Shown: in pieces, positions 11,173-22,215 of the stretch
Layout of the letters: each line of letters begins with the position of its first letter
Position numbering within the stretch: position 1 is the stretch's first letter
Source: Folioceros fuciformis
Lineage: Eukaryota > Anthocerotophyta > Anthocerotopsida > Anthocerotales
Length of the DNA stretch: 28,824 nucleotides
Direction: 5' to 3'
Assembly (NCBI GenBank): GCA_049999805.1
Contig: JBNGIO010005394.1
Coordinates: forward strand, 139,295 to 168,118
Translations under genes and position numbers: made by a program
Notes under the pieces: model-generated
The model's database searches: none
What the model saw: the letters and a program-made list of their open reading frames with translations, nothing else
What the model was told of the DNA's origin: nothing

Positions 11173-11415
11173 GCATCTAATGTGCTTAATGTTGTCCGAA
11201 TAATCATATTTGCCAAGGCCCTCTATGTAGCGCAATCGAAATTAGAAGAAGCCGCATCTAATGTGCTTGATGTTGTCCGAATAATCACGTTAGCCAAGGC
11301 CCTCTTTGTAGCGCAATGGAAATTAGGAGAAGCCGCATCTGATGTGCTTGATGTTGTCTGAATAATCACGTTTGCCAAGGCCTCTTTGTAGCACAATCGA
11401 AATTAGAAGACTAGT
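11173..11415. repeat. 81-bp tandem repeat, three degenerate copies
   Basis: Copies start at 11173, 11254 and 11335, each opening gcatct(a/g)atgtgctt. They continue with gttgtc(c/t)gaataatca, gccaaggcc, tttgtagc and gaaattag. Copies differ from each other by a handful of substitutions and small indels. No coding function is seen; it resembles a small satellite-like array. Confidence 0.85.
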
Positions 11416-14400
11416 CCTCACCTTTAAGGATGTGGTAATTATGAACCTCGAAAACTTTCGAGTCAAGGTGAAATGGTGTGCCCACCATGGAAATGCGAAG
11501 AGCAAAGAAGTTGCTTCCCTATATTCTCTTCTCTAGTGTCCTATACACCCAATAATAGCCAATGTTCCTTATAGAGGGATGAATATCTTCTACCAAAAGC
11601 AAGCAACTTAACAAGAAAGGAAAAGACTAGCCCCTATCTTATGGCTGTAATAGGCCCTAGGGCATGTTTTTAAACACTTGAAAGACTTTACCCATGGCCC
11701 CATGAGTCTTAATGGTGAAGGGGATGAGTGTATTGTTATACTACATAGGAGAGTATTTTGAGATCTTAGCTATTGCACAACCTTCTATCGTCCATCCCAA
11801 AGGGTTTAGAATAACATGGTCACATACTTGTCCTAGGTTGGATCAATAACAACCACATTTGCAATAAAACTCTTATCCATAAGATCAAAACCCAAAGGAA
11901 AACCACATTAAACAACATGTAGGGGTGATCTCTACATGGGAAGAAGTCAAAACTGGGTCAACTCAAAGGAAAACCATATTAAACAACATATAAGAGTGCT
12001 CACCTCTAAAATACCTCTCCAACAAGGGTAGGGCACACCTTAAAAACATGCTCTCCATCACCTTGTAGACTTTATAGTCTGACATGCTTAACGACCCACA
12101 AAACTACCAACGCGTAAACGTAGTAGTGCCCCAAACTACTATCCCAGAGCCAGGTTTGTATGGTGTTGTAGAGGACCCCCTCCACAACCTTAAACCCTAA
12201 AACCCAAAGAAACAAGGCGGGTGGGAACGGGCTGCAGATCACGTGCCATTAACCCAAGATGTAGTGAGAACATGGATTGTGGTCCTCAGAACACTGAGTG
12301 AGGTCCCAAGGCAAGGTCCCGATGCAGGGTGATAACATTTCAGTGAGAACCCAATCCCGAAATCCACCTTATCGATGCCACTAGACGAGCTTGATCTCAG
12401 GTCTTAACCTTCTTCTGAGCCCTAATAGACATACGGCATGCCAAAGCAAACACTCTCTCACTGTAGCTATTTTAATGGTTTCTCCTAGGGTATCTTCGCA
12501 AATCTTCTCTTTCGATACCTAGTTTTTTTTATTTTTCCTTTGACAAACCTATTAAACTAGTCTTTGCACCAAAGGGGACATGGCTCAACAATCAGAACCA
12601 TGTAGGAGTAGGTTGTGGTTGGCTGGTTGTGGTTGCGACAGTAGGGTTCAGGGTGGAGGAGATGTCACTAAGATGGTTGTAATGGCCACCACTACATTTG
12701 AGGGTAGTTTGACACATTTTTTGTAACATTTTTGTACCTACATTTGTCACAGGTTGTAACATGATGTAATTCTATTCTCATGACCTAGGGTCGAGGCCTG
12801 TAACCGTGTGTTGATCTATCCCTTATACTTATACTGTAATGAAGTACGTTACATGTTAAGTACATCTTGGGTATCATGTGTCTCGTTTAGCCCTTTTTGT
12901 TTTTGCTTCATGACCTTTGGTCTTCCTCCTTCGCTCCCATACCACATTCCAGACTGGCCACTTCTACTGCTTCAGCCTTGGTCATATTTGTGTCCACCAC
13001 AATATTATGCTGTACTGCTTCCTGCTCAACCATATTTGTGTCCACCACAACATCAGGTACGTGATGCTCTTTCGGTGTACCCACGTCCTTCTCTACACTA
13101 GACTTTGTCTCAATAGTTCCATCACCCCTTCCTCTCTTTCCACTACAGCTCTCGGCTAAGCTTGTGAAGTCTCTGTTAGCCTCTTGCTTCATTCTTGCTT
13201 TACATTTGCTTGCTCCATGCATGTCCATCATCCTTGGTGCAATTCTTTCATGTAAAAACCCTCGCGTTACTGTTCTACGATTAACCTACATGCTAGTACA
13301 AATGCCTTGCCCATGTGTAGTCCTCCTCTCCACTCTCACACACTCACAGATGTCAGCAATGAGCAATGAGCAACTCGTTGCCCCATTGTTTGCGCTAGCA
13401 ACGGAGTAGGAGGCTGTAAGGGACCAAGGTAGAGAAAATGGAGCCTGAAATGGCTAGATGCCGAGTGGCTTGAGGGTAGAAAGCCCAAACACTGCAAGGT
13501 GCCCGGTAACAATGGATGGGGGCGCAATCGTGCTTGTTGAAAGGCAGGCACGGGTCCCAAAAGGTTTGCTTGCAAGGTGGTGGCATGTTTTCAGTCGATT
13601 TTCAAGGCATGTGCACAAATGTCCTGTTTGGCCTTGACCCAAAAACTCGCATATGCGTCAAAGGGAACACGTGTAGCCTCTGTTTGTAAAAATACCTAGA
13701 GAGAGGCAACGCACCCCCTCTAGCATGCCATACAAACGAACTATGTCGGAAAGATGAAGAGTTAATTAAGAGCAAAGGCCTAAGGGTTCAGCTTGTCGGA
13801 TGGTGTATTTGCCAATTTAAGACTACGGTTGTTGGCGAGAGTTGAGGTCTTCAACGTGGTGAGAGTTGAGGTCTTCAGCACCACTGACCATAATTTAGGG
13901 TAAGAGTCTATGTCATGCCAAAGGGGACACTCCCTCTCTCTATGTATTTTATTGTTTTCTCTCAAAGTATCTACTAGAATATCCATCCTCCATTTACGGG
14001 AAGTCGACGTCCGGTTTGGGCATCCTTACAAACTGGACACTGCACCAAAGCGGACACAACAAGCACACAGAAGCATACATAGCCTAACCTCAAAAGCATA
14101 GGAACATAGGCTTACAGTTTCAATGTAGTGGAAGCGGTGAATCCCTAGTTTTTTGCAACTCATACCCTATTTTTGATGGTGCAAACTCTTAGCATCATTG
14201 CGAACGTGATTTTTGGAGCTAATCTAATTACTCATATATGTTATGATAAAAATTTACACGTTTAGAATGCCCACAATCACAAGGTTGCAACTCACTCGTT
14301 CTCTGGGCATTGCACGTTCCATGCATTTGCAACCACTCTCTCATTCTCTATGCACCATGCATTCCAGGCATTTACAACTGCTGAACTTTATGCCATGGGA

Positions 14401-15195
14401 GTCCATGTGGTGCGTGCATCGAGTTGCTTAGCTTTGGGCCCAGTGTAGCCTCAAACCCTCAAAATTGAGAGGGTCGCTTGACGTTCGAGCCACATCTAGT
14501 TTGCATCCATGCTGCACCTGCCTACCTACGGCTATTGAATTCATAGCCTAAGCTATGCCGGGGGGGAGGGAAACTCAAACCCAAACGTGAGGGTTTGTGT
14601 GGCCACAAGCAAGCGAGTTGAAACCGCGTGCGCGTTAGTGGAGAGTTCAAGCGCTAAACCCAAATGGTTTGCACCAAAAAGTGCTGGCAAGAGTTATGCG
14701 AGATAGGGTACAATGAAGGCTCTCGTGCCCTCTGTTGTCACGAGCCATGTGCATTTTCGTCGTGAACCCTGAGATGTCTCCTTCAGGAAGGAGGGTACCA
14801 TTAGGTTTGGGACTAGAGCGGACTCTCGACTTTGTGCATTGTGGTGAAAGAAGATAGATAGTCTATGTCTTCTTTGGTATGCCATAAGAGTCACCCTCCA
14901 TTGACTTAAGTTATGAATCCTGCATCTGGTCTATGACTTGTCCAACCCACAGCCTAGCAATGTCCCTTGTGTCTTAGGCCAAGGCAATCTGCCTTTCGTC
15001 ATACACACAGAAGTTGTCAGTTGTACCAAATCACTTACAAGGGCTATGTTGAGTCAAACCAAGCCCCTCCAACGGCGTGCCAAGAAGCCACCTTCCTTGA
15101 GAAAATTCGGAATGCTTTCACTATCATGCACAAATTTGTTCCAAAGCTTGATCTTCGAGCTCTAGAAATTGAATACCAACGATAAAAAAGTACCC
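11416..15195. other. Long stretch without recognisable genes
   Basis: I find no gene, RNA gene or complete mobile element. Minor structure: a 26-bp near-repeat at about 11893-11919 and 11964-11990 (caaaggaaaacca.attaaac); a 19-base repeat atttgtgtccaccacaa at about 12987 and 13032; and a doubled gagttgaggtcttca at about 13838 and 13862. Short ORFs carry no family motif. This is probably old, heavily mutated transposon-derived DNA, but I cannot name the source. Confidence 0.4.
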
Positions 15196-15440
15196 TTAGC
15201 TTCCTTCCCCTCCTCGTTTTTGCTCCCCTCTCCTTTCCTCTCCCCGCTTTTCTTCTCCCCTCCTATTCCTCTTCTCTCATTCCCCGTCTTATTAGTTCTC
15301 GTTTCTCATCACCCATGCTTTCCCGCTTCCCTCTCGTCCTCGGTCGCCAACCCATTTTCCCATTCTTCTTCTCATTTCTTTTTTTCTTTTCCTGTTTTTC
15401 CCTTTATTTTTATTTTTATGTTTCTTTTCCTTATTTTTCT
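15196..15440. repeat. Polypyrimidine tract, about 245 bp
   Basis: The plus strand is overwhelmingly C and T in runs of cccctcc, ttcttct and ttttcttttcc, moving from C-rich to T-rich. The open frame through it (15169-15498) is a composition artefact encoding Ser/Phe/Pro/Leu. Such mirror-like homopyrimidine tracts can adopt triplex (H-DNA) structures; nothing here shows a function. Confidence 0.7.
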
Positions 15441-16086
15441 TGATTTATCACAAAACTTTCTGTTTTACGCTTCCCTTCTAACTATCCGACATGCTTGACA
15501 GAGGACTATTTAGGCACCCTTGGGTTGAACTCCAATAGTTGTGGCAAAATATTTGCCAATCTCGTTTTTACTATAAAAATGAGCGTTTTTTAGTGCCTAA
15601 CTTTAGCTCTTGACCTCCTTTCCTCCAGTCACTACGCCTGCTCATCCCACTACTCTCCCTAGCACCAGGGGACTTATGTCACAGGACTCTCCAAGAGTGG
15701 AGCCATCCAACCGACTCTTGGAAATTTTCAGCTATACTGGTGTTTACTAGCTTTACTAATCTGCTAGCTAGATAAGTTGCTTGCTTGGGTCCCATCTTGA
15801 TTACTTAAATTCCAATAGTAGATTAGCTCTAGTAACTCCCCATTAACACTTATGCTATATTCTTCTTGGTGTGCCATTAACTTGCCTCAGGTAGGTTTCA
15901 CCTATTGATCGTCGGCCATTAGAACCATTCTTATGTTTGATTGGCCGGGTTGAAGGGCTTGGGAATTGACTTGAAGGAGGGCTATAAGGTAGTTACTTGA
16001 GGGGTAGTTGGAGAGTTTATAAGTGGGAGCTTAGGCCGTTGACCAAGTGGCTAACTTAAGGGCTAAGGGCTGACATAAAGACTAGA
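15441..16086. other. Unannotated flank of copia element D
   Basis: No gene or repeat is recognised. The five bases directly before the 5' LTR are ctaga (16082-16086), a candidate target-site duplication. The matching copy cannot be checked because the 3' LTR is truncated. Confidence 0.35.
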
Positions 16087-16291
16087 TGTTAGGAATTTAA
16101 TCTTACTCACTTACTGTTAATTATAGGGTTACTTATACTAGATTATATGATGAAAAGATCATCTAGTGAACAGGCACCTAGTACACATATATAGACATAC
16201 TTTAAAATCTTTTTGTATTCATTCAATTATTTTATGTTTATTCTCTCTTGCTCTTTTGGTCATGTCCTATTGTCATGTCCGATAATTGTCA
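16087..16291 (+). repeat. 5' LTR of copia element D, 205 bp
   Basis: It starts TGTTAGGAATTTAA and ends ATAATTGTCA, the canonical TG...CA boundaries. The end abuts the primer-binding site. Its first 105 bp recur at 22111. It is short for a copia LTR. Confidence 0.88.
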
Positions 16292-16299
16292 TGGTATCA
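16292..16299 (+). promoter_or_regulatory. Primer-binding site of element D (initiator tRNA-Met)
   Basis: TGGTATCA directly follows the LTR end and matches the complement of the 3' end of plant initiator tRNA-Met, the usual copia primer. The match stops after eight bases. Confidence 0.8.
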
Positions 16300-17236
16300 T
16301 GTCTAAGTTTGCTGACATTGATATCTTGACCGATCATGGAGTTTATTAGGTGATCATTTGCAAGCCTTTATTTACAAACTTTGCCATCGTACACACTTCC
16401 ACTACCTAGCAGGGATGAGAAGCTAAGAATCTAATCTATATGAGCTGATATCTAGACAAGTAAGAAGAGCAGCTCGGAATTCAACATAATTCATCACCTT
16501 CTCCGGATGCTGGCTGAATTTTGTCGAAGACCCCGCTTCCCTTCCTACAAGTCAGAGTTAGCCTAATTTCTATGGATTATGCTACTAATCTAGAATGATT
16601 ATCCAGACAGACACCCAACTTGTATAGAGGATTGCTGTTGTATGTACTCTAAAAGATGCCTAGACGCAAAAACAAGCAGGCCACAAGGCCATCATTTCCT
16701 GGTCAACCCAGACCTGATGGATTGCCTGCAAGATATACAACGAATGGCAACTGTCAGCAACAATCACCATCACAGCCAATTCAATTATAAGACTACGTAT
16801 CGGTGAAATTGACAGATCTTAATAGGTTGGAACAAAAATTGTGAGTTTTGAGTGACTAGTTGTCGCGCCTACTTCTCATTGAGAGATCAGCATCTGCATT
16901 TGCTATAAGAAATTATCTTGAGCGTGTGAGGTTTAGATCACGTCAGGATTTCTCTCGGCTAGATTCTGGATGTTCAACTAGCAACTCGAGATTCCAACTG
17001 TGGTGAAGAATCACAGGCTGTAGAGGGGAAAGGCACAGGCGGATGCGCCTGTTCTGCTTCTGTCCATGTTTTGTGACTTTCCACATCCTAACTGCCAGCT
17101 GTTTTTAGTTAGTTCATTTAATGTTTTATTCCTAACGGGATACCGTTTCGAGAGGGGGTTTGTGGCTTACTTACTTAAGCACCTTAGCACCTCTTCACCT
17201 TAGTTGGTGCCTCCTCCTATCACATATGCCTGTTAT

Positions 17237-20200
17237 CAAATGGTTCTATTCCAGAACTAGCATCCACAACAACCAAAGGAGAAAAGGATCATTGGGCGCA
17301 TGCCAACAGCATATGCATGGCCCTACTCATCGATGGTCTTTCTGAAGACCTCCTCCCCGATGTAGAGTTCCTCACCATGGCAAGTCAAATATGGCAATAG
17401 CTTGCTGACACCTATCAAGTGCGCAATGTCATAACATTATGTGCACTTCGCTTGGAATTCTTTGGACTGAAAATGAAAGAAGGGGATAAGGTACTTACAC
17501 ATTGCAACAAGTTCCGCCACTTGTGAGCTCAACTTGCTGCTGTAGGCACCAAAATGGATGAGATTGATGCAGTGGCTCAATTGCTTACGAGCCTCCCTCC
17601 CAGCTACCAAAATTTCGTATCTTCACATAATGCTCCCATTAGAACAACAAATGTTGATGTTGCTGCTGGACAGGCCTCACTACTCACCCTTGACGGGGTG
17701 ATAGGCGCGTTAAACCAGGGAGAGCAAAGCAAGCTCATGTCAGGGTCTAGATCCAAGTCCAAAGCTGACAAAGTGTTTTCTGCTTCCCGTGGTAAACCAT
17801 TCTAGAGGGGCAAACCAAGAAACGTGCTAGGTACATATCCTCCTTGCCATGAGACTCGCCATGAGGCTAGTTCATCACCTACCAAGCGTCAGGGCACATG
17901 TAACTGGTGTGGTATCCCTGGACACTAGGCGAAGGAATGTCGTAAGAAGAGAGCTGGTGAACCTCAGAAGGCTCCCAAATCTGCATCCACTGCCACTGTT
18001 AGAGAACAACCTACTAAGCCAGTATTAAAAATATTGACTATATGTCTTACCTCCTCTACACATGACAGATCTTCATGGTTTCTAGATTTTGGAGCCACAG
18101 CACATACTTGTTGTGATGCATGTCAGTTCACCAGTCTTCAACTCACATCAAGTGTGGAGCGTGTCTACCTGGGTGATGAACAGAATGACACCAGTTTGCA
18201 GATCCTTGGTCAAGGTTGCTGCAAATTTAGACTGCATGATGAGACTATTCTTACCTTAGCTGATGTCCTGTATGTGCCTCGTATGGCCAAGAACTTGTTG
18301 TCTTTGAGCAAGTTGATGAAGACTCAGCAGTTTCTCCTCCAAGTTTCAGATACATCTTGCTATTTCTATAGGAGATCTGCCCCTTCTGTATGTGTCATCT
18401 GTGCATATCTTGACCAAGATTTATATCTTTTGGACATCAAGTGTATCATTTGTACTTCTCATCAGGCTCATTCTGCAAGTGTAGGAAACCTTTCAACTCA
18501 ACAGCAAGCATTCCTATGGCATGCACGTTTGGGTCATGTGAATAGAACCACACTTATTTCTATGAGCAAGTATGATGGTTACCATGAACTCTTACCATCT
18601 TACCTGAAGGATCTGCCACTCTGTGAGACATGCGCATTGGCTAAACAAAAGGAGCTCCCTTTCCCCAACACCCCAGCTCACAGATCTTCACGACTACCTG
18701 AACTGGTTCACGCTGATATCTCTGGCCGCCTCTAGGTTTCTTCACTTGGGGGGGCAGACTATTATCTAACTATCACCGATGACTACAGTCGCTACACATG
18801 GACATTCTCCATGCATAAGAAAAGTGACACCTTTCCCTTATTTAAGGACTGGTTAGTCATTATGCAACGACAGACTGGTTGCCTCTTGAAGCTGTTCAGG
18901 TCTGATAATGGCTCTGAATTTGTGAACCAAGCTTTTTCCACTTTCCTGGAATCACAAGGCATTATACATCAACTCATTGTACCATACACGCAGCAACAAA
19001 ATGGTGTTGCTGAACGTAAGAATCATACACTTATGGGAATGACAAGAGCTATGCTACTATGGTCAGGCTTACCATCCCCATATTGGGCCAAAGCAGTAGT
19101 CACTTCCACATACATCCTAAATAGATTGTTGACCAGCTCTCTTACAGAAAGCCTAGCTTGCTGCATCTTAGATTATTCGGTTCTAAAGCTTTTACCTACA
19201 TACCTTCTGAGAAGAGACGTAAGCTTAATAACCGATCTCGCAGCCTTATTTTCATTGGCTACAACGAAACTATAAAGGCTTATAAAATGATTGACCCCTC
19301 CTCACGTCAGCCTGTCCTAGCACGTAGTGTGACCTTCCTTGAACCATTACAACCAGTTACACAATCAGTAGTTTTTGATACATACTTTGGTTCAGATGGG
19401 TCACCTACAAATGTGGATGTCGAGGATGAGTCTGCTGGACATATTTCAATTTATCCCCTTGATGCTGATGGTGATCCAGGTCTTCCCCATGTCCCTCCAG
19501 TTCTCATATGCCTGTACTTGATCCACCATACCAGCCAGATGTTCCTGCTCCAGCCCTAGATCATGATGTAGCCCAAGCATAGTTAGATCCAGATGACTTA
19601 GTCATTGCGGACGATTCTGCAGAGGAGCATAGACCAAATTTACTTGCAGCAGTAGAGGAGGCCCCCTTAGTAGATGTCCCTGAACCAGATGGTGGCCCTC
19701 GACGATCTACTCGCCATCGCCCTCCACCATCTGATTGGCAGCAGCCGAGATACACATCCATAGATTTCAGAAGAACACATTGTTGGTGCTTCCACAACCT
19801 TTATTCCTATTGTCCCACCTGAGCCTTCAACTCTGACAAAAGCATTCACGGGTCCCGATAAGGAAAAATGGAAAATTGTTGTTAATGACGAGTACAACAG
19901 TTTGATGAAGAATGGAACTTGGCATCTTGTCCCTCACCCTGCAAACTGGAAACCTATCACATGTAAGTGGGTTTTTAAACACAAGCTGAATGCAGCTGGG
20001 GAGATTGCTAGATATAAAGCACACTTATGCACTCGAGAGTTTACACAAATTGCTAGGTTGGACTACTAGGAAACATTCTCACCTGTGGTTTGTGCTCAGT
20101 CCATTCGTCTTATTCTTGCCCTTGCAGCTAAGCATGACTTAGAACTCCAGCAGATGGATGTCTGCACAACTTTTCTCCATGGCATCCTTGAAGAGGAGCT

Positions 20201-21410
20201 GTACATGGAGGAGCCCGAAGGCTATATTAACCATGAACATCCAGACCACGTTTGTCTATTTGTTAAATGCTTGTATGGGTTAAAGCAAAGTACAAAAAGA
20301 TGGTACAAACGCTGTGACAAAGCATTAAAATCCCTTGGTTTCCGATAGTGTACAGCAGAGTCCAATGTGTATGTCCTACAAGATGGAGCCGATTATGTTC
20401 TCCTAGCACTGTATGTAGATGATGTTATCCTGGCTGCTAATAGCACTGAACTCCTTGCCCGAGTCAAGGGTCTTCTTAGCTAGACCTTGGAGATGACAGA
20501 TAGTGGTGACCTTTGGTTCTGTTTAGGCATCCAACTACTTAGGGTTAGGTCTGAACGGCTTTTGATCATTCATCAACACAAGTACATAGCAGAAATTTTG
20601 CATAAGTTTAACATGCTTCAAGCACATCCCGCTAGTACACCTGGAGCCGTTGGGACTAAGCTTACCCATTATGAATGCCCCATGACTGATGCTCATAAGG
20701 CAGATATAGCTGATGTCCCTTATTGTCATGCAGTAGGTAGCTTGATTTTTGTGAGCAACTAGACTCACTCTAACATTCAACACTCGGTTAGTACAGTCTA
20801 CCAGTTTATGGAGAACCCAGGCCGAGCACACTGGACTACTGTAAAGAGGATATTCCAATATTTACGAGGAGCTCACATCTATGGCCTTTGTTATAAGCAT
20901 ACTGGACAGTCCCCACGTACCTTGCATGGCTTCACAGACGCAAATTGGGTCTTTCGACAGTGACTCTAGGAAGAGTCTCTTGACCTCAGTTTTTCTCCTT
21001 GCACAGGCTGCAGTCAGCTGGAGCTGCAAGAAGCAAACCAGCATTGCATTATTGAGTACTGAAGGAGAATATAAATCCCTATCAGATGCAACTAAGGAAA
21101 TCGAATGGAAAAGGTCTTTTCTTGCTGATATCGGACAAGAGCAATTAGGTCCCACTCACCTGCACTACGATAACCAGTCAGCAATCGCTCTCGTCTCCAA
21201 CCCTCGGTTCCATGCTTGTACAAAACATATCGAGATCCAGCATCATTATGTCAGAGATGCTGTTGAGGGGGAATTACCAAGGTTTTCTATGTTCCCATAG
21301 ATGATAACACAGCAGACATTCTGACCAAGGCTCTTCCCAAAGACAAGCATTACAAACATATGGAAGGCCTTGGGCTGATTGATTACCAACCCTACTTTCG
21401 CAAAGAGTAA
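17237..21410 (+). pseudogene. Decayed copia gag-pol of element D
   Basis: Gag: WAHANSICMALLIDGLSEDL, then FGLKMKEGDKVLTHCNKFRH and LLTSLPPSYQNFV. The CCHC zinc knuckle (17899-17940) has a TAG in place of the residue after its His. Protease: WFLDFGATAHTC, where the normal D-S/T-G is D-F-G. Integrase: HARLGHVN...CETC zinc site, then DDYSRYTW, SDNGSEF and NGVAERKN of the DDE core, with a TAG at 18733-18735. A frameshift follows near 19150. Reverse transcriptase: ETFSPVV, LQQMDVCTTFLHG, YVDDVILAA. RNase H: STEGEYKSL, YDNQSAIALVSNPRFHACTK. A final frameshift near 21285 separates the ADILTKALPK tail ending at 21410. At least eight stops and three frameshifts make it non-functional. It resembles element A more than B. 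Confidence 0.92.
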
Positions 21411-22100
21411 CTTACAAATGGGGGGGGGGTGAGGCCTTAGACCTTAGATGTGGAGATGCTACTCGTTTTCTTTTCTCTGTTTTTCAAGCGCCTGTGTGCA
21501 CCGACAGGGAGGGCTAGCAGCTACACCACTAGACAGGTGGATGAATCTCAACGCCATTCTAATCACCTGGATACTGGTGCCCTTCCTCCTCCTGCAGTAT
21601 CTTCAACAGACCAAGCAGCCTCTGCGCTTCCTGAAGAGGTCTGAGCAGGCTAGCTTCGTCACCAGTATCCTCTGGAGTTTCTCCTTCCCTCCCAGGCTTC
21701 GTCCAATAGAGTTTTATGTTGAAAAGAACTTTCCAGCCTTTGACCCTGATGGCGGCGCCAGCTATGTGGGTTTCATCCCACTCCTCTTTAGCAGGCTTCT
21801 TCTTGGCAAACTGCTCCTTCTGTGTCCTACGCTTGGACCTCTTCGAAGGCATTGTGCACACCAGGACAAACGCTTACAACTTGGACTCCATTAAAGATGC
21901 AAGTGATGAGAACCTAGTATGCAGATGCGAGATTTGTAACAGTCTCCATTATTCTCCAGCTCACTCGTCCGTGTTTGGTGATGATCGCCGCAGTTCAAGT
22001 TCTTTGTGTCTACCTCTGCCTCGTGACTGTCCCGTGTCTTCTTCATTGATGACCCCGTCTGTAGTCAGTTGCGCCCTAACCTCCCTAAGCTTGTTTCGCT
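21411..22100. other. Long post-pol region of copia element D
   Basis: These 690 bp separate the pol stop from the true polypurine tract. A run of ten Gs (21420-21429) lies nine bases after the stop, where a copia PPT is commonly found. The interval has open frames on both strands; the antisense one is annotated separately. Confidence 0.6.
21559..21861 (-). CDS. Antisense ORF in the pol-LTR interval of element D, 100 aa, unknown
   Basis: The frame starts at an ATG-containing MCTMPSKRSKRRTQK and ends ...GHQYPGD. It has a basic N-terminus rich in Lys/Arg, a central WDETHIAGAAIRVKGWKVLF segment, and a C-terminal Leu-rich amphipathic stretch (SLLRPLQEAQRLLGLLKILQ). I do not recognise a family. 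The overlapping sense frame (21448-21894) is Leu/Phe/Ser-rich, as expected for the shadow of a Lys/Glu/Gln-rich protein, which favours the antisense frame as the coding one. It could be an accessory antisense ORF or a captured host exon. It might also be chance. The end of the C-terminus slightly resembles the tail of the BED-finger protein at 24600-24688. Confidence 0.35.
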   Translation of the reverse strand: MCTMPSKRSKRRTQKEQFAKKKPAKEEWDETHIAGAAIRVKGWKVLFNIKLYWTKPGREGETPEDTGDEASLLRPLQEAQRLLGLLKILQEEEGHQYPGD

Positions 22101-22110
22101 TAAGGGAGGG
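22101..22110 (+). promoter_or_regulatory. Polypurine tract of element D
   Basis: taagggaggg lies immediately upstream of the 3' LTR TGTTAGG, the standard plus-strand priming site. Confidence 0.8.
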
Positions 22111-22215
22111 TGTTAGGAATTTAACCTTACTCTCTTAGGGTTAATTATAGGGTTACTTATACTAAGATTATATTATGAAATGATCATCTAGTGAAGAGGC
22201 ACCTAGTGCACATAG
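22111..22215 (+). repeat. Truncated 3' LTR of element D
   Basis: It matches 5' LTR bases from TGTTAGGAATTTAA through cacctagt(a/g)cacata and then diverges abruptly. About 100 bp of the LTR, including its CA terminus, is missing, so a deletion or rearrangement removed the right end of the element. Confidence 0.85.

Larger units (their letters stand above)
16087..22215 (+). mobile_element. Ty1/copia LTR retrotransposon D, old and defective
   Basis: Element order is 5' LTR (16087-16291), PBS (16292), gag, protease, integrase, reverse transcriptase, RNase H (to 21410), a 690-bp post-pol region, PPT (22101-22110) and truncated 3' LTR (22111-22215). Integrase before reverse transcriptase defines copia. 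Over about 105 comparable bases the two LTRs differ at about eight positions plus one indel by eye, consistent with an old insertion and with the many stops in its coding region. Confidence 0.92.

Noticed and set aside
11173-11415. CRISPR-like array
   Set aside because: The repeats are contiguous 81-bp degenerate units without spacers, and the genome is eukaryotic.
12908-13231. 107-aa minus-strand frame with an internal VVDTNM repeat
   Set aside because: The repeat comes from a short DNA duplication; no start context, neighbours or family support a gene.
15169-15498. 109-aa Ser/Phe/Pro-rich frame
   Set aside because: It is a by-product of the polypyrimidine tract, which lacks stop codons on this strand.
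21448-21894. 148-aa sense frame with hydrophobic stretches in the D post-pol region, possibly envelope-like
   Set aside because: The Leu/Phe/Ser richness is what the complement of a Lys/Glu-rich frame produces. I see no fusion, cleavage or glycosylation pattern that would support an envelope protein.
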